From positions 1 through 51,839 of the forward strand of contig MFRL01000077.1 in assembly GCA_001784565.1 (NCBI GenBank): a DNA stretch of 51,839 nucleotides. The letters run 5' to 3'. The notes below the pieces were generated by a model. It made no database searches and was not told where the DNA came from. It saw only the letters and a program-made list of their open reading frames with translations. This DNA is from Candidatus Melainabacteria bacterium GWF2_37_15. GTDB lineage: Bacteria; Cyanobacteriota; Vampirovibrionia; Gastranaerophilales; UBA9971. The position numbers and the translations under genes were made by a program. Below, piece by piece: positions 17,619 to 25,800 of this stretch. Numbering within the stretch: position 1 is the stretch's first letter; each line of letters begins with the position of its first letter.

Positions 17619-18194
17619 TTAAAATTTCACATCAGGAGCTTCTTTAGCTGCCTCTTCAACTTCAAAGTATTCTCTTGCTTTAATCCCAGCCAAATTAGCT
17701 ATTATCACAGTCGGAAATGTTCTGATCTTCGCATTAAGAGACTTAACTGTTTCGTTATAATCTTTTCTCGCTACAGCAATCCTGTTTTCTGTTCCCGCAA
17801 GCTCGTCCTGTAACGCGATAAAGTTCTGGTTAGCTTTAAGGTCGGGGTAATTTTCCGCAATTGCGAGCAGTCTTGATAATGCGCCGGAAAATTCAGCGTT
17901 TGCTTTGTTTACATCACCAATATTTCCAGCTTTTACTGCACCTGCAAGTTTTGACCTGGATTCAGCGATATTTGTGAAAATTTCTTTTTCATGACCAGCA
18001 TAACCCTTTACGGTGTTAACAAGGTTAGGAATAAGGTCATTTCTCCTTTGAAGCTGGTTTTCTACCTGCGCCCAGCTTGATGTAACGGTTTCGTCCATTA
18101 CCTGAAGCTTGTTATAGCTGCCGATAAAGCTTCCAAACAATAAAACTATTACAAGAATAATTCCGCCAAGTATGTAAAGTCCTGTTTTTTTCAT
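17619..18194 (-). CDS. LemA family protein
   Basis: A 191-residue LemA protein: one N-terminal transmembrane helix (about residues 5-27), then the family's long helical bundle with SYNKLQVMDETVTSSWAQVE, QLQRRNDLIPNLVNTVKGYAGHE and a C-terminal AREYFEVEEAAK. The family is membrane-anchored and often sits beside TPM-domain proteins, as here. Function is unsettled. Its TAA stop lies in the same frame as the downstream SNF2 gene, with only 18 bases to the proposed ATT start. Confidence 0.93.
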   Translation of the reverse strand: MKKTGLYILGGIILVIVLLFGSFIGSYNKLQVMDETVTSSWAQVENQLQRRNDLIPNLVNTVKGYAGHEKEIFTNIAESRSKLAGAVKAGNIGDVNKANAEFSGALSRLLAIAENYPDLKANQNFIALQDELAGTENRIAVARKDYNETVKSLNAKIRTFPTVIIANLAGIKAREYFEVEEAAKEAPDVKF

Positions 18195-18197
18195 TTT

Positions 18198-18893
18198 TTA
18201 TACCTCCTTACAAGTATTTTTATTACAAGTTTCTAATTTATCTACATATTTAAGAACATCATAAATCGAATCAATTAACTTTTGGATAATTAAATTATTG
18301 TTTTTTGAATTGAAAAATTTCGCATCAAATCCGATTAATGATGAAACTTTATTTATCACCTGAGATTTATCATTGGGAACCTTTTCATCGGAAGTTAAGC
18401 GCAAAATGGTTTTAAATATTGCCATAAGGCTTTTTGAAGAATTCAATATCAGCTCATTTATTGCTTTTTTGTCAGAGCTGTTTGCTACATAACCCTGCCT
18501 CAACCTGATTAATAGATTTTTTGTTTCAGATTCACATTGCAGCCTCAAATGACACTTGTCAATTTTTAAACCTGACACTATATCATCGCCGTACAGGATA
18601 GAGTGCCTGTCTTTAATGTCTGCATACTCCATAGGATAAACATCAGAGGAGGCGAACCATTCGGTTTTACCCATAAATAACGGTGTATTTTTCCATTTTT
18701 TCACAGCAGGGTGTAAATTTTTCAAGTCCAGCGCGGTTAACTGTTCAATAACCACAATAAGATTTATATCAGACGTTTTCGATTGAGTATTATCGGCATA
18801 AGAACCGTATAAAACGGCAGATAAAAATCTATCTCCTATAATTTTCTTAATATCATTAATTAATATTTCAATGTTTTTATTCATTATTACCAT
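18198..18893 (-). CDS. Nucleotidyltransferase-domain protein
   Basis: A 231-residue protein with a minimal nucleotidyltransferase signature, YGSYADNTQSKTSDINLIVV (about residues 29-48), and a helical C-terminal part. The canonical motif is GSxxx...SDxD; here the second Asp is Asn (SDIN), so transferase activity may be lost or changed. It overlaps the TPM gene by seven bases and ends three bases before lemA, an unusual insertion into the TPM-LemA pair. An internal ATG three codons in (MNKN) is an alternative start. Confidence 0.75.
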   Translation of the reverse strand: MVIMNKNIEILINDIKKIIGDRFLSAVLYGSYADNTQSKTSDINLIVVIEQLTALDLKNLHPAVKKWKNTPLFMGKTEWFASSDVYPMEYADIKDRHSILYGDDIVSGLKIDKCHLRLQCESETKNLLIRLRQGYVANSSDKKAINELILNSSKSLMAIFKTILRLTSDEKVPNDKSQVINKVSSLIGFDAKFFNSKNNNLIIQKLIDSIYDVLKYVDKLETCNKNTCKEV

Positions 18894-19612
18894 CTCCCTG
18901 ATGCTCCGCCGCCGCCAAAGCCGCCACCACCGCCGAATCCTCCAAAACCGCCACTGCTTCCGCCTCCACGGCCTGAACTTAACAGCATAAGCATTGTAAA
19001 CCTTGGATATTTTATAGCAAAGAATAAAAACATTGCTATAAAAAGAAAGTTAAGCAGTGGACTGCTTTGTCCTGAGCCTTGACTCGTATAACTTTGATAA
19101 TTATAATTTCCTGAAATCGTTACCCCATACTCGTTCGCAATACTGTCAATAATCGCTGCTGTGCCCAGTATGATCCCTTTCCCGTAATCCCCTGTCCTAA
19201 AATATGGAAGCATGTACTCATCCCGGATTCTGCCCGCTTTAGAATCAGGAATAGCACCCTCTATGCCGTATCCTGTTTCGATTCGCATTTCTCTTTCATT
19301 AGGAGCGACAAGGACTATAACACCGTTATCCTTGCCCTTTTGTCCCACTTTCCATTGTCTTCCTATCTCAAGCCCGACATCTTCTACAGGATAACCTTCC
19401 AGCGAACCTAATGTTACGACAACAACCTCTGCTTGAGTTTTTTGTTTGAGTTCGAGAATAATGGAATTAAGCTGGGTTTCTTCATTATCTGCTATAACAT
19501 TCGCAAAATCGTTAACATATCCCACAGGCTGCGGGAGTTTAAACATTGCGAAAATAGGCATTATAAGCGTAAAGATAAAAATTACAGCTATCGATATTAC
19601 TTTTTTGCGCAT
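18887..19612 (-). CDS. TPM-domain membrane protein (YgcG-like)
   Basis: A 241-residue protein with an N-terminal signal/anchor helix (about 5-22) and a TPM domain (about 31-160) containing VNDFANVI, AEVVVVTLGS, VGQKGKDNGVIVLVAP and RIETGYGIEGAIPD. A transmembrane segment near 187-210 is followed by a Gly/Ser-rich tail ending GGGASGRW. The TPM domain probably faces the periplasm. This domain with a Gly-rich tail is regularly found next to LemA. It is the first gene of a six-gene operon and is predicted leaderless. Confidence 0.93.
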   Translation of the reverse strand: MRKKVISIAVIFIFTLIMPIFAMFKLPQPVGYVNDFANVIADNEETQLNSIILELKQKTQAEVVVVTLGSLEGYPVEDVGLEIGRQWKVGQKGKDNGVIVLVAPNEREMRIETGYGIEGAIPDSKAGRIRDEYMLPYFRTGDYGKGIILGTAAIIDSIANEYGVTISGNYNYQSYTSQGSGQSSPLLNFLFIAMFLFFAIKYPRFTMLMLLSSGRGGGSSGGFGGFGGGGGFGGGGASGRW

Positions 19613-19618
19613 AAGTTT

Positions 19619-19624
19619 AGTATA
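19619..19624 (-). promoter_or_regulatory. -10 element of the TPM-LemA-SNF2 operon
   Basis: TATACT on the minus strand ends exactly six bases before the ATG at 19612, and no Shine-Dalgarno is present, so the mRNA would be leaderless. No convincing -35 is seen. Confidence 0.5.
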
Positions 19625-19650
19625 GCTTAAAAGTAAAAGGTTATAGCTTT

Positions 19651-21087
19651 TTATTTGCCTTTATTATTCCACATTGGTATGCACAGCAGGAGGCACAGCA
19701 CAGCAGAAATCATCCAGAAGTATATTGCGCCGTCCCAGCTGAATTTATCAATAACCACTCCGGTACCAACTCCTGAAATCATAGCTCCAAGGTATCCAAA
19801 AGAGCCGGTAAATCCGGTTGCGGCAGAGGCAACTTTTTTAGAGCTGGATTCAACTGCGCATAATCCGCCTATGAGCATTTGTGGGCCGTAGGTAAAGAAT
19901 CCAATTAGCCCTATAAAGGTATAATCAAGGACTTCAAGGCTAGTGTTGAACTTTAAACCTAAAATAGCAAGAATAACACCTACTAAAAAAATTACGTTTA
20001 TAGGTGCACGCTGGCCTTTAAAGATTTTATCTGAGAAATAACCGGCTGCTATTGTCCCCGCTATTCCAAACAGTGGCAAAAAGCTCAGTTTCATTGCTGC
20101 TGTGGAGAGTGAATTGTTTTTTGCTTCAACAAGGTATTTAATTATCCAGTCCTCTGTTCCAAACCGAATAATGTAAACAAAAATATAGGCAAGAGCCAGC
20201 ATCCATATTGTTTTATTGAACAAAATATGTTTTTTGAATATTTCTAGATAACATTCATCGTCATCAGATGGACAATTGCAATCTTTCTTTACGGCCATAT
20301 GAGGTTCCCTGTATTCTTCTATATCCGGCAGGCCTATAGTTGTAGGCTTATCCCTGAGTCTTTCGAATAAAAAGAAACTTACAAAAACTGACAGTATTGC
20401 AGGAATATAAAATGCTGCCTGCCAGCCCAGGTGTGCAATCAGAAACCCTGATAGAAGAATGCTTATAAATGTTCCTGTCTGGTGAGAAGTAGACCATAAA
20501 GCCCATTTCGTGCCGCGTTCATTATTGGAATACCAGTAAGTTAAGCTTTTTGCTATATTAGGGAATCCTGCTGACTGAAACCACCCGTTACATCCCCAGA
20601 AAAACACCAGCACCCATAATAAAATCGTAGCGGAAGGCAATCCAAAAAATGTAAATTGCCCTGGTGTTATAAATATACTGCTCACTGCAAAGCATATATT
20701 AGCTATCGCCGATAAAAACAGGGCGACCGGGAGGAATGTTTTTACGTTAGCCCGGTCAGCAATAATTCCATTAACAAATTTTCCTATTCCATAAGTCAGA
20801 TAAAGCGTGCTTCCAAGCATTCCAAGCTCTGTATTAGTAAAGCCCAGTTCTGTACTCATTTGTGGCATGGCCGCACATATATTCTTTTTACAAAGATAGA
20901 AAACTACGTACCCAATAAAAATTGAATAAAAAATTCGTAAACGCCATTGTGCGTATATGTTTTTAACTTTATTAATATCCTGTATGGGCAATACATCGGC
21001 GGGAGCGCTAAAGAAAGTCGCAAATTTATTGAATTGAAAGGGTTTTTTGTCTTGTGTTAAATGTTCTGATGTGATTCTTGTTTCCAT
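19651..21087 (-). CDS. MFS transporter, organophosphate:phosphate antiporter family (GlpT/UhpT/UhpC-like)
   Basis: A 478-residue major facilitator protein with about 12 transmembrane helices. Motifs typical of the OPA family are YVVFYLCKKNICAAMPQM, GKFVNGIIADRANVKTFLP, the NNERGTKWALWSTSHQTGT segment and RDKPTTIGLPDIEEY in the central loop. The family exchanges glycerol-3-phosphate, hexose phosphates or phosphoglycerate for phosphate at the inner membrane. It starts eight bases after the upstream gene with AAAGGA as ribosome-binding site, so it ends a three-gene operon behind a LacI-like operator sequence. Confidence 0.88.
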   Translation of the reverse strand: METRITSEHLTQDKKPFQFNKFATFFSAPADVLPIQDINKVKNIYAQWRLRIFYSIFIGYVVFYLCKKNICAAMPQMSTELGFTNTELGMLGSTLYLTYGIGKFVNGIIADRANVKTFLPVALFLSAIANICFAVSSIFITPGQFTFFGLPSATILLWVLVFFWGCNGWFQSAGFPNIAKSLTYWYSNNERGTKWALWSTSHQTGTFISILLSGFLIAHLGWQAAFYIPAILSVFVSFFLFERLRDKPTTIGLPDIEEYREPHMAVKKDCNCPSDDDECYLEIFKKHILFNKTIWMLALAYIFVYIIRFGTEDWIIKYLVEAKNNSLSTAAMKLSFLPLFGIAGTIAAGYFSDKIFKGQRAPINVIFLVGVILAILGLKFNTSLEVLDYTFIGLIGFFTYGPQMLIGGLCAVESSSKKVASAATGFTGSFGYLGAMISGVGTGVVIDKFSWDGAIYFWMISAVLCLLLCIPMWNNKGK

Positions 21088-21095
21088 TATATCTT

Positions 21096-21725
21096 TTATC
21101 CTTTAATATTTCTGCGTGCTACATATACATCGAAACAGTTTTGTCCAATGAGTCGGGGTGGCTGGTTACAGTTTTTATCCATATATTTTTCTTTGTACCA
21201 GGAAGCAAGGGGAGTTGCAATAAAAGGAACGATCATTCTTTTTGCGATTACTGTAGCTGCTACCAGTGATGTAATAACTGATAAACCAGCGGTACAATAC
21301 TTTGAAACCCCTCCCATTGTCCTATTAAAGGCTTCCAGCGGCATTCCTTTAAATTTTTTAATTTTTATTAATTTTTCATGTGCCAGTTTTATGTTCTCTT
21401 CTTTAAGTATATTTCCGAATAGTTTATTCTTTATTTTGTCCTGGCACTTTTTGCTTGATATTGTGGCACCAAGTAGAAGTTGTGTAGCTATCATTAAAAT
21501 CCCGTTTGAAAGATCAAGGGCAGCAACAAATTTTCTTTTTTCTTCGGGGATACGCTCATTTTTTAAGCTTTGGGTTACATAGTAGTAACATCCAAGCCCA
21601 TCTTTCATGCAGATTGAAGCAATTGCAAATTTTGCGGCATAACCGGCAGTATCTTCGCCGATTTTTTTGGATTGATTTGCGATAAATTTGCTATTTGCTA
21701 TTGATCTAACTGCGGACGTAAGCAT
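21096..21725 (-). CDS. Hypothetical membrane protein
   Basis: A 209-residue protein with hydrophobic segments near residues 26-50, 68-90 and 145-180, and a hydrophilic tail. It carries a KDGLGCYYYVTQSLKNERIP segment followed by DLSNGILMIATQLLLG. I do not recognise a family with a known function. Its start lies two bases after the preceding 304-residue gene and its end eight bases before the transporter, so the three are probably one transcript. Confidence 0.75.
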   Translation of the reverse strand: MLTSAVRSIANSKFIANQSKKIGEDTAGYAAKFAIASICMKDGLGCYYYVTQSLKNERIPEEKRKFVAALDLSNGILMIATQLLLGATISSKKCQDKIKNKLFGNILKEENIKLAHEKLIKIKKFKGMPLEAFNRTMGGVSKYCTAGLSVITSLVAATVIAKRMIVPFIATPLASWYKEKYMDKNCNQPPRLIGQNCFDVYVARRNIKG

Positions 21726-21727
21726 AA

Positions 21728-22642
21728 TTACTTACCTCCTTTCAGTTTTTGTGATTTGCATTTTTCAGGAAATATTATTTCCATAAACCTCGGATAAGCC
21801 CAGTTTAATAATGAACAGGTAGGAGGCAGGGTTAACAGGGATAATCCAAGTCCTAAAACAACTTTTAACCCTTTTACATTTTTTTCTACCTGTTTTATTT
21901 GTTTTATAGTAATTTTTTTTGCTTCTTCAGCTACAGATATTCCAAAGTATTCCATTTTTCTTTGTTCGGAGGGTGCTAAAGTATTTTTAAAAATGCGTGT
22001 ATATTTCTCAGGATCATTCAGAATAGCTTTTGTTTTTTTTCTAACTTCTTTACGGAATTGTTCAACATGAATTTTATCAATATAGTCATCTGCCATATCT
22101 TTATTAGCAAATTTTATTCCTTCTTTCTTTGCCTGTGCTAATAAATAGTTTGAATCATGTTTAATTGACAGGTCAAAAAAGGAGCCTAATCTTCCTTCAC
22201 TTGCACGTTTGTTTAAATACTTAGTAAAAGGTACATTTATTCCAACCTGTGTTAATACTGCTAGTACTGCTGAAACTGGCTGTCTCCAGGCTGAATAAAC
22301 TCTTGTTTCCTTGTCTTCTTTTGCAATTGGGTTATATGCAATAAAAATAGGGGCAACTAATGCTGTACCCACAGCATTAATAAGGGTAGTCTGAATTTCC
22401 CCCATGCTTTTTCCTAGTTTATAGAAAAACCTTTCAGTCTTATTTAGCCCTTCTTTTATAAGCTTTTTTGCTTCTCTTCTTTGTTCATAGGAGCTAGGCA
22501 TTTTATTAAAGACATCATCGAGGTTAGTTAGAACTTTTGAGGCGGCCTGTGTTGCATTCAGTCCAAAGCTCGGCTGTTTCACATATCTTCGTCTGGTATT
22601 TACAGAATTTAAATTTGAGCTTAATACCTTAACCGAGTCCAT
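21728..22642 (-). CDS. Hypothetical protein with Phe-Gly N-terminal motif
   Basis: A 304-residue basic protein. The first 30 residues are Ser/Asn-rich and contain PSFGLN, one of several F-G-type motifs at protein starts in this window. Hydrophobic stretches lie near 90-130 and 265-285. The middle is charged and helical. AGGGG precedes the ATG. It is the first gene of the operon that ends with the OPA transporter. No function can be assigned. Confidence 0.7.
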   Translation of the reverse strand: MDSVKVLSSNLNSVNTRRRYVKQPSFGLNATQAASKVLTNLDDVFNKMPSSYEQRREAKKLIKEGLNKTERFFYKLGKSMGEIQTTLINAVGTALVAPIFIAYNPIAKEDKETRVYSAWRQPVSAVLAVLTQVGINVPFTKYLNKRASEGRLGSFFDLSIKHDSNYLLAQAKKEGIKFANKDMADDYIDKIHVEQFRKEVRKKTKAILNDPEKYTRIFKNTLAPSEQRKMEYFGISVAEEAKKITIKQIKQVEKNVKGLKVVLGLGLSLLTLPPTCSLLNWAYPRFMEIIFPEKCKSQKLKGGK

Positions 22643-22670
22643 AATTCCCCTATTTTTATTTAATTTTTTT

Positions 22671-22691
22671 TTGGGAACGCTCCCAAGTATA
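22671..22691 (-). promoter_or_regulatory. LacI/GalR-type operator-like palindrome with overlapping -10
   Basis: TTGGGA-ACGC-TCCCAA (22671-22686) is a six-base-arm palindrome built like operators of LacI-family repressors (TGGGAGCGCTCCCA type). On the minus strand a TATACT (22686-22691) abuts it, so a bound repressor would block the promoter of the 22642-19651 operon. No T-run follows it, so it is not a terminator. Confidence 0.45.
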
Positions 22692-22830
22692 TAAAACAGC
22701 TAATAGATAAAAATTGTTATTTTTTTAAAAAATTTTGCAAATTTTGCATATTATTTTAAAATTATCATAAGGCATAGTGAATTTAAATTTATTATAAAGA
22801 AAGTATAAGTTAGAATTATTCCTTTAACTT

Positions 22831-25800
22831 TTACTCTACAATACTCGCTAAAGGCAAAGATATAAAAAAGGTAGATCCTTTATCTTTTTCCGTTTTAAAC
22901 CAAATTGAACCATTGTGAGCGTTAACAATGTATTTCGTGAGCAATAATCCTGCACCTGAGCCTATTTTTCTCTCTATTGCTAAAGTTATTTCATAACGAT
23001 TAAATATTTTATCTTTTATATTTTCAGGTATTCCCGGGCCATAATCTTTAATATATATGATTACGTTATTGTCTTTTTTATAAAAACCAATATGTATTTC
23101 TGATTTTACAGGGCTGTTTTCTATAGCGTTTCTTATTATGATATCGAAAACTTTAGTTAATTCATTTTTATCCGCCATAATGAACAATGGCTCGTCTGGT
23201 GTATGCAGTAAAATATTTACGGACCTTGAGTCCGCAAGCCTTATTAGTGAGTCAATAGACTCATTTAGCACCTCTGAAATTTGTATTAAATAAAGTGTAA
23301 GCTTTGTTTTTCCTGATTCATAATTGTATATTTCTATTGATTTATTGAGCAAGGTCGTTATATTTAAATTATTTTGAATAAGTTCCTCTACAATTTCTTT
23401 GCTTTTTAAAGGGGTTTTTCCCATATATTTTAAAAGATACTCAAGCGCGGCCCTTTCTCCAATAATCGGTACCTGGAAATCGTGTGCAAGAGTAGAAATA
23501 AATGAATTTCTTAAATTTTCTATTTCAATGAAGGTGGATATTTCCCATATAACACTCACCACAGAACTGTTTATGGCTTTTATTAATTCTATTTCATCCG
23601 TAGTCCACATTTTAATTTCTTTGGAACAAAGTACAACAAACCCCAGTACCCTTACATTTTTATTATATTTAACAAGCGGCACTGCCAGCAATGCATTTAC
23701 CTTATATTTTTCAAAAAAAACAAGATCTTCATTTGAATAGTGTTCATTGATATTATTTATTACAAGAGGCTTAAGATTATGTATAAGATTAAAAAACGGT
23801 TCTGTATATATTTCAGGAAGAGTCTCATTTTTTAAGGATAATTCACCGCTATTAACTACAAATTCATATTTTACAAAAAGTTCATTTGGATTTATCCCCG
23901 AAGATTCAAGAAATAGTACCCTGTTTAAACCGAATTTTTCTGCTACTTTCCATAAAAGTTTTTGATACGCCTCATTTAAATCCCTGGTTAGCTTTATTTC
24001 CGATATTATTTCTCTTAATATAGTTTCTTTATGGGCTGTTTTCTCAATAATTTTCTTACTTTCCTGTGATGACTTGTACAATGTCGCATTCTCAATTGAA
24101 ATTGCGCACTGTACAAGGAGTGTTTTTAATAACTCAATCCGTGATTCATCAAAAGCCTTAATAATTTTCTGGTTTTCAAAATAAATCACGCCATAAATTC
24201 TGTCCTCTTTTTTAATTGGCAGTCCTAAGCAGGATTTTGGAAAATTTTTAAGAAAATAGGGATCTTGTGAATAAATATTTTCTTTCTGTATTTCATTTAT
24301 AAGGACCGTTTCTCCTGTACGGTTTATGTAATAAAACATTGAAGCAGGCAGGAAAGAAGAAAGGTCTTTATCTTCAAGGCAATGACTTTCCACTTTATTG
24401 AGAGCTGGATAATAGGTTACTGTTCTATATAGATTTTTAGCTTGGGGTAAAACAATTGCAGTGTATTGAATTCCTGCATTTTTACCCAGGATAACAATCA
24501 TTTTTTCGATTAAAGCATCCAGATTAAGTTCTTCAGCAAGTGTATAGGTTGTATTTAATACCGTTTCATAATCAGTTAATACAGCTGGGGTAATATGATG
24601 TCTTGGATGAATTGTTGCAAGAGTAAATATATCCCTGTAAAATTCCTCCAGGCATTCAATTTTTCTGGAAGCACCCCATTCCTCATATAAATCCCTTGCT
24701 TTATAAAAATATATCTGTGCAATTTCTTTATTTTCTCTTCTTAGCCAGTATTTAGCGTATAATTCTGAGGCCAACGCTTCATTCTGAATAAAACCTGTGT
24801 TTGCTGCTCTTGATATTGCGGTTTCATAGTCGTTTACTACGTCAGTTTTGCCTAATATCCTGTTTTCATATTCTGCTTTTAGCATCAAATAATAGTGTTC
24901 AAAATTTTCAGGGCAATATCTCTTCCAATTTTTGAATGTTTCCAGGTTTTTTTCTATTGTTTCTTTATACTTTGTCTGGGTATCAACACCACGAGAAGGA
25001 TACAAAGCAATCAAAGTCAGTGCTTCATAGAAAAAAAATACAGTTTCTGATAAACCTCCTGTTATGATAGAATCTCTTCCCTTACTTTTTTCTATCCATT
25101 TTAATCCTTGTTCAAAATCTTCATAAAAATAATACGCTTGAGTCTTCAAATGCCTATAAACACGTAAAGGCATCATATAATTAGTTTTTTTAATTTGATT
25201 AAAAAAGTTTTCCTCATCTATTTCTTTGTAACTAAATGTATACCTGTTAGCAGTATGCCCTGAAAGGGTCCATACCATAATAGCAGCAGGCAATGCAAGA
25301 AGAGCAGCTGTAGTATGTCCTGTTTTATTTGCAAAATCCATAGTTTCTTCTATTTTTTTAAACATTTTTTCAAATGGTACACCTGCTACATATGCCAATG
25401 GGTTAGAACCACCCGCGCAGTAACCCGTATTTTCCAAATCACCCGCTTCATAAGAATACTTATAAGCTTCCTGCACAGAGTTTATTACTTCCTTTAAGGG
25501 TTTCATCCTGGTATCCAGGAACATTGCTTTGAGATAGAGATTTTGTCCTATTTGTGATAAATTGTCTTTTTTAAAGCTTAATTCAATGGCAACTTTTCCA
25601 TACTCATAATTTTCATCGTATTTTGAAGAAATATTATTTAGAACTGATGCAAACATTATAAAAATAGATGAACACCCAGGAATAAGTCCATATTTAAGAA
25701 CTAGATTAACTGCTTTTACTGCTGAAATTCCCCATGGATTAATATTATTTGAATAAAACGTAACGTACATGGCAGCGTTTATCATATTATTAAATACTTT

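Noticed and set aside
21148-21582. A 144-codon plus-strand frame
   Set aside because: Antisense to the 209-residue membrane protein, with no supporting signal; the minus-strand frame has operon context.
22671-22686. LexA box upstream of the 22642 operon
   Set aside because: The palindrome has GGGA/TCCC arms, unlike known LexA sites (CTGT-N8-ACAG or GAAC-N4-GTTC); a LacI-type reading fits better.
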